NCBI GenBank assembly: GCA_033060915.1
Contig: CM065377.1
Coordinates: 50,768,183-50,832,182, forward strand
DNA: 64,000 nucleotides
Origin: Euryodendron excelsum
Taxonomy: Eukaryota; Streptophyta; Magnoliopsida; Ericales; Pentaphylacaceae
Reading direction: 5' to 3'
A program made the translations under genes and the position numbers. Positions 45,400 to 57,397 of the stretch are shown here, piece after piece (the first letter of the stretch is position 1; each line of letters starts with the position of its first letter). The notes below the pieces were generated by a model that worked only from the letters and a program-made list of their open reading frames with translations, was not told the DNA's origin and searched no databases.

Positions 45400-47658
45400 G
45401 CTTTGTTCAATCAATTTTCATTCAAACCAGTAAAAGGTGACAATCAGATAAAATATAGTACTTTCCCTGGTAAAAGGGGGGAAAGGGGAAATTCTTGTAA
45501 TCCTAAATTAGAAAGCTTATTAGAGCACAATAAGTCCTACATAAGATGTGAACAAACCAAAAATAACAATCCTTTTGAATACACAAATATTTCCTCTTTG
45601 TCTTCTCTTTCCTTCAGAAAAGCTAAAAAAATTCCGAAGCATCAACAAATATTGACCCCATTTGTCTTGTTTGTAAGTAAATATATTTCTATACAAGAGG
45701 TACCCCAGGGGTACCACCCTTGTACATAGCGCAAACAATCCGAGAGGTTGGTATCATCCAGAGATGCTTAGCAACCCTACATGTGCCTAACTCAGCCATA
45801 ATGGCTACATACTTGTGTTTTGATTAAGTGCAGAAAGAAGACATCACTCCACAAAACAGTTTCAAATGCCGGCACCTTATTTTGCCAACCCAATCTATCA
45901 CGTTTTATCACAGATCTTCAGGATAAATGATGATAGTTCAGTTGGTGCAGAAGGTATGCTGAGAGTGCATAAAAAATGTTATGGTGTAATTCTGTCATAG
46001 GGGACCAATATGTTTGTTAATTAATCAACTAGATGCAAAGGCTGCAGAGGGAAGATCTACAGAAAATTAATCAATCAAATTATGATGGATGCTCTGCGAA
46101 TGAGCAGACCACCAAATCTGACATATTATAAAATATGCGACCCAAGGTTACAATATAGTTAAAAACAATAAGTTGCATGGAAACCGAAGCTTACTGACCC
46201 AAAAACACATACACAGTACACACTTGACCTAAATGCACAAGGACCCCACCACCACACAATTCCTTGTTAAGAATCTTATACAAAGGAAAATTTGATGAAG
46301 AACATCACAGCGTTTTCATCTGTATGCTAAATAATCCGACCTAAACTTTTTCCTCTTCTTGTTGACTAACTCTTATCTTTTGATCAATAAAGCATCTGTT
46401 ATATGATATCTGTCCTTACCATGTGCGCTAAAGGCCACAAAACACTCTCACTGGGGGATCAGACCATTTTTTTTTTATGTACCAAGACAACTGACGTTAA
46501 TTATCTTAGTAATTTCAAAGAGTAGTTTAGCAAGAGGCCACCTGACGAAACATTTATGTCCCCAGAAAAGAGAGAAGGAGGAGGATGTTCAAATGAAAGA
46601 ACTTCACTAAATATAGAGAAAAACATAGAAAATGTCTCCCAAGAGCTCCAAAAAGGTAACAATACCCCCAACAATGTATGTTTTTTAGTAAAATAAATAT
46701 TTTAGAAAGGTACCAAGGAGGTACCACCCATGGACAATAACAAAGCAAAGAAACAAAAGCCTATACCTACTACTACACATCTCAAGTTACTCCGAAAACT
46801 CTACAAAATCCAAGAATTGATTCAAGGATGGATCAACTCCATCCGAGAACCAACTATAGAAAAGAGAACAAAGCCTACTTTTCAATTTAAAAACAGGCTC
46901 TTCAATCTCATCAAAAGTCCTTCAATTGCGATCCTTTCAAATAATGCATGTTGAATAGCAGGGCAAAGAACAAAGGAAAAGGCATGTCACCCATCAAAGA
47001 TCATCCTCAGATTTGCTCAGACATCCCAAACAAGTACATATGGGTGTTTCTTTCGAATTTTTGAGGGCCGTTCTACAGGCTTTATTCCAGAAGATCAGAT
47101 TGCATCAGGCAACAAATTTTCCCCATTTGCTGTGGCACCCTCTAACCCCCTTCAAAAGATGGTATTTCCCTATATCACCAAGCCCTACTCAGTAGAGATC
47201 TCTCCGAAATTGTCAATTATAGCTGTGCCACAATTATTATGCATAAAACATGACCATAACATAGGCAAATGGGCATTTTTTGGTGAAATGGGGACTGTCA
47301 TGTTTAAGGAAAGCAGTTCAAGTATAAGAGAAGCTAATTTTTGCTAATAATGCCAAAGGTTAGGTTTTAACCCAATATACCCTTAGCAACATCCCACATT
47401 GGCAAGACCAGCACTGGGTAATGGCACTATAAAAAAACAAACAAATCAATAAATAGTGCATACAGCATAGTGGAAAGGATTGTTCGATGAAAACCAGCAT
47501 GAATCATGACAAACTAATCAGGTCAATTAGCATGCTTCTATGGAGCAAAGGGAAAACAAACTGAAACCAGAAGTTGATCCACAGCTCCCAAACCTGTCTT
47601 ATAAGGAGTAAATATTACTCAATATCACCGTCATCACTGAAAGTTCCACTCTTAACGT
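45400..47658. other. Non-coding stretch with probable LINE scraps
   Basis: On the minus strand 46,960-46,690 reads L-K-S-L-F-L-N followed by a V-L-F-S-I-V-G stretch and a 3' region containing GGTGGTACC, reminiscent of plant LINE C-termini. A similar GGTACC-rich phrase lies at 45,695-45,725. Stops are frequent. No host gene was recognised. Confidence 0.35.
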
Positions 47659-47867
47659 TGTGTTTGGATCAATGATTTGGTGAGGGAAAAAGAAAAGAAA
47701 GAGAATATGAAATTACATCGTATATTTAGTTGTTAAAAAAAGTGAAAGGTAAAAGAACATAAAAAAGGTAAGAGTAAGGATTTGAAATATCTCATTTTTG
47801 TTCTCTTTTCTCTCACACTTTCCTTTTTCTTTTCTTTTGTCTTGATAAATCTGGGTTCCAAACACAG
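47659..47867. mobile_element. MITE, family 2 (TGTTTGGA...TCCAAACA)
   Basis: Inverted ends TGTTTGGATCAA and GGTTCCAAACA enclose a GA-rich left half and TC-rich right half that pair as a long hairpin (about 210 bp). A sister copy lies at 58,036-58,279 inside a gene intron. Confidence 0.65.
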
Positions 47868-48523
47868 GATAAAGGCAAAAAGCTACCCCAACATATTACT
47901 CAATAATCCACCTCCCAACCTCAGAGATCTCTAAAAGATGACCAGAATGAAAGAACTACATCTGCTAATCCAAACATATATTGTAAAACAAATGTTCTCA
48001 ACCACACAATTCTAAACAAAGCAATGCATTATAAGCAAAAACGAAACATAGTTGACTAAAAGCGCACCTATTGAGCTGCTGATGGATATCAGAATTCAAT
48101 AGCAAATGGCAGTATTGATTGTAACCCAGACAAACAGATGAAAGAATCCTTTACATGTCCACGATAGCATTAAAGCCGCAATCTCACAGATAATGAGAGC
48201 AATAAGCTATATCAACTTAACAAACTGAACCCCTGGAGTTGAAAAAAGAAATTCAAACAAGAACAGGCATATAAAGCCATCCCCGCAGGAACTCAGACAA
48301 ATACGAAAAACATATTCAACTTCAGCAGCTCCGCTTAGCTAATCAAAATTCCCCCAACACTAGTAAAACAAAATTCACCTCTTAAATCAGTAAGCAAAGA
48401 AAAGAAACCAATCTAAGAAGCACATTTCTTCTGATCTAGCAACCACAAAAATACCATTTGTTCAAACAAATTTATACTAATTGACATAATCCACATGAAA
48501 CAACACAAACCCAGAAAAGAAGT
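47868..48523. other. Downstream region of the stress-protein gene
   Basis: No coding region is supported. It is probably the 3' trailer or an intron of the minus-strand gene that ends at 48,524. Confidence 0.4.
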
Positions 48524-49252
48524 CTAACCTGTTTGCTTATTAGAGGCATCATGATACTCCGCCTCCTCGTCCGGCAACGGGTGCAGCCCTTCACCGTCCT
48601 CTGCCGCTGCCGCCACGCCATCACCGGAGTCATCACCGCCAGCATCTCCGTCTTTATCATCGGGAAACCTGACAACAACCACCGGACAAACACAATGATG
48701 CACACAATAATCACTCACACTGCCCAATCGACCCTTCGTGTTGCGTCTCGAAGCTCCAAACCCTCGGCTCCCCATAATCACCGCGCTCAATCCCAACCTC
48801 TCAACTTCCAAACAGAGCCTCTCTTTCATGTCATGGTCTTTCACTATGTGGATCTTGAAGGGGATATGAGCCTCCACCAGCGGCTGAGCCAAATCGTTCG
48901 CCTTCGTGATCGTGAACGCGTCGAAATCGTGCTCGAGCTTCTGCTGCGACTCTCCGTCCGTGTCCTCATTTTCCACCGCCAGATCGATCGCGCCCCAATC
49001 GGCGCCGTAGAGGACGGAGGTGGGACGGACGTGGATGAGGATCACGGCGTCTCCCGGGCGGAGGTAGTTCTGCACCGCCCATTTCACGGCGTAGGCGCTC
49101 TCGTCGCTCAGATCCACCGCTATCCCGATTCTCCGCTGGGCCCCAGCTGTCGGCGTCCCCGATTGGCCCAGCGGGAACCGAGGTGACGCTGGTTGCACTA
49201 AGATCGCCGCCGGCAGTCTTTCAGATTCCGGTGGCCTCTTCGGTGATGCCAT
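48524..49252 (-). CDS. PHOS32: Universal stress protein, PHOS32/PHOS34 type
   Basis: The 242-residue protein starts M-A-S-P-K-R. A Ser/Pro-rich N-terminus includes Q-P-A-S-P-R-F-P, with a Ser-Pro site near residue 23, the position I recall as a MAP-kinase target in Arabidopsis PHOS32. The USP domain starts near residue 40 (R-R-I-G-I-A-V-D, D-E-S-A-Y-A-V-K-W-A). It has the long insertion typical of this clade (D-W-G-A-I) and ends with the ATP-binding loop G-S-R-G...G-R-L-G-S and C-P-V-V-V-V-R-F-P. The acidic tail reaches E-Y-H-D-A-S. Family members bind ATP and are phosphorylated after elicitor treatment. The coding region is GC-rich against AT-rich flanks. The frame closes at a CAG/GTTAGA donor-like site, so a last short exon cannot be excluded. 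Confidence 0.92.
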   Translation of the reverse strand: MASPKRPPESERLPAAILVQPASPRFPLGQSGTPTAGAQRRIGIAVDLSDESAYAVKWAVQNYLRPGDAVILIHVRPTSVLYGADWGAIDLAVENEDTDGESQQKLEHDFDAFTITKANDLAQPLVEAHIPFKIHIVKDHDMKERLCLEVERLGLSAVIMGSRGFGASRRNTKGRLGSVSDYCVHHCVCPVVVVRFPDDKDGDAGGDDSGDGVAAAAEDGEGLHPLPDEEAEYHDASNKQTG

Positions 49253-50850
49253 GCCTGAAGATTGTATATATGTATATGTATATGGGAATGGAAAATATTA
49301 GGGCTTTGATGGTTTGAGGGCTTGTTTCTACTGTACGATGATCGTTGGCTGATTATTGATTTTGTTCTGAGAAGGTTTTGGAATTTTCCGGTGTAGAAGC
49401 ATGGAAGACGGAAGAGCGTGGTGATTAGGTGTGGTCGAGTCCACCGAAGTTTATGGTCTGTTTGGTATTTAATTTTTTTCTCTTAAAACAAAAAAAAATA
49501 AGTTTCCAAAATTGGTTTTTTATCAAATTTTTTTTAGGAATTTTGCATATAGTTATGTAGGCCAATAGAACCAACCATTTTTTAGGAGCTTTTGAAAGTA
49601 TGGAAGTTTTCAAGCCATCTCAATAATGATATAAATAAGTGGTTAATAAAAAGAAGTGAAAGGTATTATAGTTGGTTGATTTTTTGTGTACAACATCATA
49701 AGTTGTAGAATAAACTCATAATAAAGAATCAATAAACAATTTTCACTCCAAATTAGAAATAAGCTAGTTTGCATTACTTAAAATTGTGAAAAATTGTCAA
49801 CTTCAGTGTTATGCTGTAATGAGTTTGTATTCATTCTATTAGCTAGTTAAGTCATCAAACTATTATGTAGTTTATCATCAACTATTGAGTTCAATTAAGT
49901 TATTTAACATTATTACTGATCCCTATAGGATATGAAAGTTGAAGGAAATCAGCTTTCATAGTACTATATTTAGAACTCCATGTTCATCGAGGTGGTTCTA
50001 TCCAACCAAACACAAAAAAAAATGAGTCAATTTGCTAGGTTTTATAATTATTAAAAATTTCACATCACATTGGTAAAATCTATATAATTTTAAAAATATG
50101 TATTCATTTTTGTCTTTAGTTTTGTTCATAATGCTTTTAGAAGCAAATATAATGAAAAGTTTGCAAGCATAATTTTTTATTAATTTGAATTTTTTAAAAT
50201 CTATAAATAATTAAAAAATTATTTCTTAAAATGAATTGTTTGCCAAAAAAATTTTCAAAAAATAACTTTATTAAACCATTTTTATTCTTCATTCTTTTTT
50301 ATTTTTATTTTAAAAATCAAAAACAAATTTCAAAAGTGAAACTATATGAGACTTTTTATTGTTTCATTTTCAAACAAACTGGAAAATAAAAGTGCTAATA
50401 CTCTTTATAGATATTGTACTTCTTGTGGGGTGGGTGTGGGGTTGGGGAAGAGAAGATATAAAAGAATATAAAATAAAGTGAAAGAAACTAAAATTTATTA
50501 CTCTTGTACTTTAGATTATCAAAATAAATAAAAAGAAAATGAGTAGGTAGTTTTTTTTATTATTTATGAGCAAGTAATTATTTAATAAATCTATTTTTTA
50601 TTTCGGTCTTGAAAAATTCAAGATGCAAAGAGTGTAAAACAAATACGAAAAACAAGAGAAGGTCCAATCCATTCACCGCGGGAGTAGGGGCAGTTTGGGG
50701 AATCTAAATGATCAGATATATCTACAAATTACACGTACAATGATTTCGCACTTCTGATTTCTAGGGGTCGTTGGTTCGCAATCGCTCTCGATCTGTTGAA
50801 CGTAAAATTCGATTCATTCGATTAGGGTTTTGATAATTTTGATTGGAGAG
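49253..50850. promoter_or_regulatory. Shared divergent upstream region of the stress-protein and NOSIP genes
   Basis: The stress-protein gene reads left from 49,252 and NOSIP reads right from 50,851, leaving about 1.6 kb that must hold both promoters. The middle is very AT-rich and a GC-richer leader precedes NOSIP. No further gene is seen. Confidence 0.5.
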
Positions 50851-53840
50851 ATGCCTCAGAGACACTCGAAGAACAACAACGACCTCGCGTTCTTCACGTA
50901 CGATGAGAAGCGAAAGCTTGGTTATGGGACTCAGAAGGAGAGGCTCGGCAGGGACTCGATTAAGCCGTTCGACGCTTGTTGCCTCTGCTTGAAACCCTTG
51001 ATCGACCCTATGTGTTGCCAGAAAGGCCACGTCTTCTGCAAAGAATGTATTCTCGAGTGCTTGTTGGCTCAGAAGAAAGACATTCAAAGGTCAGTGCTTG
51101 CTGTGCTTGGCTTGATGAGTTCTTGCTTGAAGTTATAGTCTGGACAAATTTCTATATAACAGTTTATTAGCTTCATGTTTGGAATTTGTATGTCGAGTGA
51201 CTTGCTTTTTTTAGGTTAAAAATTGAACCCTTTTGCCCTTGTATGTGATATTTTGTATGGTCTGTGGAAATTTTTGGTTGGGATTTATCTACCTGTCATG
51301 ACTTGTGAACTAATGAATAGGTTTTGGGTCCTAACCTAATTGAAGTTGTAAAGGGTGTTGTTTACATTGCTATGCTTCTTGCTATTGGAAACTTAGAATA
51401 TATAAACCGATAGTATTTTGTTTACGGTGGGCCAATTGTCAAGAAGCATGCTCTAAATTTGTACCTTTACAAGTGAACTATGTGATTGGAGAAGTTGATG
51501 ATGAACGTAGTTGAGGTTGATATTATGGGACAGACAATTGTTAGTGCCAACAATTTTCTATTTTATTTTATTTTATATTACATGCAGATGTAATCATATA
51601 ACAAGATGTTGTATAAGGCTTGATATAATGACACTAGACTAGTTATTTTCGAATTAGGCCTGGTAATAGTGATAGAGCGTTGGACGTGGATGTTGCTTTT
51701 GAAAATTCATTTCCGATCTTTGATTTGCTTGAGTTCTTATGTATATTTTTGTGGTAGATGTGGATATCAGAGAGGGTGGATGTTGCAGATGAAAATTCAG
51801 ACCTTTTATCCCCCTGAGTTGTTATCCGTATTGTTGTGGTCAAGTTCCTAGTGTTGTTTCTCAAAGAGTTTTCCTCTCGCTCTCTCTATGTTCCCCAAAC
51901 ACAACCCCCCACCACCCACACCCACACCACCCCCCCCGGGGGGGCGCGCTGCGCAACCAATCAAAAACAAAGGTTTATACCATTCCCTTGGTATATTGGA
52001 GGTTGGAGGGCATTGTTCTTTAACCATTATAGTCAGGAAAGCTAGGATTTGCATAGGTATGTAGATGGTTGGTAATTGGTACCACCTTTTTATGCTGTAG
52101 CTGAAGTCTTTACATTGCTGGTGATACTTCTCACATGGTATCTAGAAATGTTATTTGCAGCCCTTCAGTCACATGCAAGCAGGTTGGAGGGTCTTTTGGC
52201 TGCGTTATAATTTGGACGTCTTGCGTGCTCTAGCAGTAAAAGGAGTTTATCATCTACTGCCTTTCTGCAATCTAGAAATATAAGTTTCTAGGAGTCAAAA
52301 GGCACCACATACAATCTTGAAGGCATGTTTATTGCACGCCCAAAGAATTACTCAGTTCTACTTCTGGTTCATGTTCCGTAAATTTTGTGGAAAGATGTGG
52401 AGCTGGAAATAGATAATCATATTTTTTAAATGATTCCAAGATAAGCACTGGTTTTTGGAAAATATTCTGTCAGTTTGAATTTTATTGGTTTTGCAAGGAA
52501 CTCTCATTTTACAGCTCAAGTTGGGTTTGCCTTATAACAACCCCCCACTGTATCTTTGCTGTACTGTCGTGTACTCTGAAAGAGATCTACTTTGTAGACT
52601 AATATTTGGCCATGTGGTTGCTATACCTCAGTAGCTAGTTGTAATAGGAGAGATGATTGAATTAAAGCTTCTTGAATATCCTTAACAATTGAATATCCTT
52701 AACAAATATTAGTCTACTTTGTAGACTAATATTTGGCCATGTGGTTGTTGTTATATTAATCATTAATCTGGACATTGTGTGGAATGAAGAGAAATTGTTT
52801 GACTTTGCAATGTACGATCCAATAGGTACTTAACTCAACAAATCCTTGCCCCACTATTTGGGGCTGGCTACACATAGGATCAAATTACCTATTCCGCTTT
52901 CTTTCGTAGTTTATAAGATGTTTTAAAGAATAAATTACTACTGGTATTTGGAAAGTTGAATAAGTTGTGGTGGTTTCCAATGGTAGACATGACATAATAA
53001 TGAAATATGTCCCCATGCTATACTTACCACCTCCAATACACATCCAACAGCATGTGTTGGTAACTTTTATTGTTTACCTGGTCATTGTACTTTGTAATGA
53101 TTACTCTATATAGTTTGTTATTTATTTGTCAATGTTACTTAAAAAGTTTTATGTTGTCTGGCAGGAAGCTAGCTGCACATACTGCTCAGCAGAAGCAAGA
53201 AAAAGAAGAGGAAGAAGAAAAGTTAATGCTGCAGAAAGCCAGAGAGCTTGATGCATTTGATCAGCAAAACCATGGTGCAGTGCCACAATACAGTGATAAG
53301 AACTATAGCAAGGACAAGAATGGCTTTCATGGTGCAAACAGTGTGAAGGCCACCTCTTACGAGGAGGAAGCACTGCGAACCATGAAAGCATTTTGGCTGC
53401 CCTCTGCCACACCGGAAGCCCCTGTTAAGGTAGAGGCCCCATCCGCCAGTACAATCTGTCCAGAAGGCAAGGAAAAACTTAAGTTGAAAAGCCTCTTCCC
53501 AATCTACTTCACTGAAGACAGCTACGATGAAAAGAAATCGAATTCTCTTGATATGACCTATATTTGTCCCAGCTGCAAGGCCACTCTTACCAATACACTG
53601 TCGCTTGTGGTCCTAAGTTCCTGTGGGCATGTCTTTTGCAAGAAGTGCGGAGATAAGTTCATGGCTGTTGATAAGGTTTGTCTGGTCTGCAACAGGGGTT
53701 GTAAAGATAGGAATTTGGTTCCCTTGGAAAAAGGAGGGACAGGCTTTGCTGGCCACGGCGATCATCTGGTAGCTACAGAGTTCAAGCATTTGGGTAGTGG
53801 TTCTGGTTTGGGGCTGGTGAGGCCTGCAATGAAGACATGA
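50851..53840 (+). CDS. NOSIP: NOSIP-family U-box/RING E3 ubiquitin ligase (CSU1 homolog), two exons
   Basis: Exon 1 is 50,851-51,089 (GT donor at 51,090) and exon 2 is 53,165-53,840 (acceptor GCAG at 53,161-53,164). The phase fits and the product is 304 residues, close to plant NOSIP length. An in-frame upstream Met (50,830) was set aside because homologs begin M-P-Q-R-H-S. The N-terminal zinc-finger-NOSIP/U-box half-domain (D-A-C-C-L-C-L-K-P-L-I-D-P, G-H-V-F-C-K-E-C) spans residues about 40-70. A Lys/Glu-rich coiled coil follows (about 80-115), then a second RING-like module (C-P-S-C-K-A-T-L, C-G-H-V-F-C-K-K-C, C-L-V-C-N). Arabidopsis CSU1 of this family targets COP1/SPA in seedlings. The 2.1-kb intron holds a GC palindrome. 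Confidence 0.95.
51895..51955. repeat. GC-rich palindromic tract inside the NOSIP intron
   Basis: CCCCCCCGGGGGGG (51,931-51,944) is a perfect 14-bp palindrome between a CA/CCA-rich stretch and GCGCGCTGCGC. It stands out sharply from the AT-rich intron. Such sequence also causes assembly errors. Confidence 0.6.
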
Positions 53841-55092
53841 ATGAATTCAAACTGAGATGATTCAGTCTAGTGTTGTACGATGAAATGCTTTCATTAATAC
53901 AATTTGCTTTGTCAATCTGCCATCCTTTGTGCTTTCATCTAGTTTTTCTTGGACAAGTTTATTGTGTGATAGAAGTGTGAATGCGGAATGTTACTTCGTT
54001 AATGGGTAAGGAGCGGCCTGCAAAGCTGATGTGCTTCATCTATTTTGATAATGCTTTTTCTTTTCTTTTTTCATTCATTTATTCATTTTTTTGTGAAAGT
54101 TAATTTCTCTATTTAGATCTTCAATGGATATTTCTAGCTTAAGCCTGGCCATTGCCTTTGGAGAAGTTATTTGGTCCTCGTGGAGGACTACATGGCCTTC
54201 CTCGTCCTTAATGCTAGGTGGAGCTCGAGGTGAGGTGCCAAAGCTGCATGCTCACACTGGAAACATATTCAAACTTGCAAAGGTGCTCAAATGCGCTGAA
54301 AATGCACTCCATCTCTTCAACTGGGGATTACTTGAGAGGATTACTGTCTACAACACTTTGGTCATTAAGCTCACATGAGTCATACTGTAATATTAGTAAG
54401 TTACTACATTTGATACTTTTTTGGAAAAACGAAAAATCACTTACACTTTCAGGTCTCAATTTCTTCTTCACCAAAATTTGTTAGTAAGATGATGCTTAAG
54501 CTTGACTTATTTTAAGTAGCGAGCTGTGATCGTGACTCCCTTGATTGAATTTTGTTTGATATTAACGCAAAAGATAAATAAATTATAACTTATTAAGTTT
54601 TTGAGACAAGTGTGAACAAATCAGCACCTCAATCGTTTACCATCCCAGTTAACCCTTAATCCTTATCTTCGAATGACCGTAGCCTGTAATCCAAAAAGGG
54701 CTAGGGGCTTGGACGCTGTCACCCCTGCCCAACCCAATGAAAGAGGGTCAAACTCAACAAATTACGAGGACCACTTTTATTTGGGACTCACAAAGTTAGA
54801 GTTAACCCATTAAATTGCAAGTGGAGGACGGCTGTGTTATCATTGATCAGACTTACTTTAAAATTTTTTTTCATTAGGTCTAAAATTTAATTTCAAACTC
54901 TTTTAAAATAAAAAATGTAACTTACAAGCTTGCTCAAATTTATTCGTTTAACTAGGGGTTAAGTCGTGCAATGCATGGGAATTAAGTATTATTTAAAATT
55001 CATTTAATCATAATTAATTGATTAAATTATTTTTTAAAAATTTAATTCTAGAATTTTAGGTATTTTATTTTGATCAAACAAAAAAACACATC
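53841..55092. other. NOSIP 3' trailer and non-coding stretch
   Basis: The first about 150 bp are probably the NOSIP 3' trailer. Overlapping frames near 54,124-54,484 have no recognisable family. No other gene is seen. Confidence 0.4.
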
Positions 55093-55541
55093 ATCTATAT
55101 ATATATATATAAAAGCTGTGTTTACCCTTATAATTTGCCTCACTCTTACGTAGCGCTCTAAATACTCTTATAACTATTACGTTTACTAACTATTACGTTT
55201 TACTCCATTTTTTATGATTTATAACGTCATAATTGTCTTGTAAATCACAAATCTGCAAGTAATTTATTTCTCTGAAGTCTTGCCTTTCTTTTTCTTTTTA
55301 GAATCTGATTTTTTAATAGTTATTCCAATCTTATCCTCTATATATATATATATATATATATATCTTATAAATTAATAGTGTGATCAATTAATAGTTATTT
55401 AACTAATTTTCAACAAATTCAATAGTTATCTAATAAATTGACCCTATGACATGGCAATTTAAAAATATAAGAGCATTTAGAGCGCCACGTAAGAGTGAGG
55501 TAATTTATAAGGGTAAACACAACTTTTATATATATATATAT
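55093..55541. mobile_element. MITE with about 73-bp terminal inverted repeats, family 3
   Basis: Left arm 55,093-55,165 and right arm 55,468-55,541 are inverted copies differing at only a few positions. Both read TATATAAAAG(C/T)TGTG and then ACTCTTACGT with GCGCTCTAAAT. The core is non-coding and rich in TA. A related end occurs at 60,304 in the PLAC8 gene. Confidence 0.85.
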
Positions 55542-57069
55542 GATTTTAAAATATTTGTAATAAATATTTTTTTAAAAATTAAAGTTAAATATATTACAGG
55601 TCAAACCGAATTTCAAATATAATTTCTAAGCTTATCGATTAATAAACAATTGAGATCCAGAGAAAAATCCCTCTATAAATAATGAGCGGAGCCATAGCTC
55701 GTGTCCACCCTACCCTACCATGTTATCTCCGTTTGTCGGATCCACCTAACATGAAAGGAGCCACTGTATGAGTGGATGAGGAGCGCCATTTGATTCTGTA
55801 CCAAATAATTTCCGTCCATATCCTATCTTCCAATACAGGAGATACCACCTTGGCTTGTGGCTCCGGTGCGGCCTTTCAGACACTCAATCGGGTCAACTTG
55901 TAACAGAGAGCACCTTTGATGCACATGTTTTGTTGATATAATTAAATAAATGCAAACTTTATTAATTTGAAGCCCATCTTAAGGAAATGATATACAACCA
56001 TCACATACTCACATGTCCCCATCCTCCAGCTTGGGTCTGCTGTGGAAAAATACATTTATACTAATCAATCGAACTTGCCAAGATAATTGTCTCTCAGATA
56101 AGATGTTGACTACATTTAATATTCGCCAATGTTTGAAAGAAAAATACTAAGAAAAATGAGTTTGTCGTTTTTTCCTTTTACCTTTCTTTTTTTTATCCAT
56201 AATTTTTAAGAATAGAAAGTGAAAGAAGAAAAAAATAATCTTAGAAAAATAAAATTAACAAATGCAGTAAAAAAAAAAATTAGAGAAAACGAGAAGTGAA
56301 AAAATAACTAAGAATTGATTGAATAACTTAATAAGAACCTTAATAAAATTTTTTTGTAAAACTTTAAGAAAATATTTAAAAAATCTTTAAAAATTTTTGT
56401 AAAAATTTATATAATTAATTTAATAAATACGTAGTTAGAACTTAAAAAAAATACAAAAATCAATACTTTAAATTTTCAAATAGGTATGATAGAGTTTCTT
56501 CTTAATTTTTTAAGAGTTTTTATTAAATATTCAAAAGTATCATAAATTTTTGGCAATGGCTTTTCAATATTTCAAAACGAATTTGGGATCTATATCGAAA
56601 GAGTGCTCCCAATTCCAAATGCGTTTTCCGATAAATACATTCTTATCTTCTAAATTGAAAACCTAAACAAAAAAATATTATTTTTCGTTCTTTTTCCAAA
56701 CAGGCTAATCCGTCAGGTCTTTCACTTTCATCACATAAATAGTGTCGTAGCAGTAGTAATTCTCTGTTGAGATATTTTCTTCTCAGGGTTTAGGTTTTTT
56801 TAGACCGTTAATTTATGAAGGGTAAGAGTAAATCCAAAACTCAGAGATTGACGTTCACACGTGGCAACAGCTGGACCGTCTTTATCGGTGGCTCACCCGG
56901 CAATATTACATACCTGCCAGTCCCTTTTTGCCAAAAAAAGAAAACAATAAATGATTCGCCTTCTACTGTAACCCAGAAACCAAATCCCATTATCCGATAT
57001 TGAGATAGAGATAGATACAGAGAGATATAAGCATAGTTAGCAAGACAGAGAGAGAGGGGGGGAGCCCAA
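55542..57069. other. Non-coding stretch upstream of the PLAC8 gene
   Basis: It is very AT-rich at 56,150-56,560. GC-richer sequence from about 56,700 is likely the PLAC8 promoter and leader. A TATA-like CTATAAATAATG at 55,673 has no recognisable gene after it. Confidence 0.4.
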
Positions 57070-57349
57070 ATGATGGAATCGGAGAAGGAAGCGGCCGCCG
57101 TCAAGGGCGGAGTTGAAGCAGAGGATGAAGAGAAGTTCTTGGAGGGGATGTCGGTGTTGGATTTTGATATGCTGTGCTCGACGGTGGCTATGCAGACGCA
57201 AGGGAAATGGAGGACATTGGATAGTCATGATGAATGTGAAGACGGTGCTAGTGAATTTGGAGGAGTTCTAAGGATGTGGGAGGGTGAACTCCTCGATTGC
57301 TTCGAAGACCGCCGCATCGCTCTCGAGTCCGCTTGGTAAAAATGCTTAT

Positions 57350-57397
<48 letters not shown>

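Noticed and set aside
48533..49186. Plus-strand 217-residue frame opposite the stress-protein gene
   Set aside because: Mirror frame of a GC-rich coding region. The minus strand has the clear USP domain.
54124..54484. Two overlapping plus-strand frames (84 and 88 residues) after NOSIP
   Set aside because: They overlap in different frames, neither matches a family I know, and the sequence is ordinary intergenic DNA.
56815..57003. Short frame just before the PLAC8 ATG
   Set aside because: Basic low-complexity product in the likely leader. It could be an upstream ORF but nothing supports translation.
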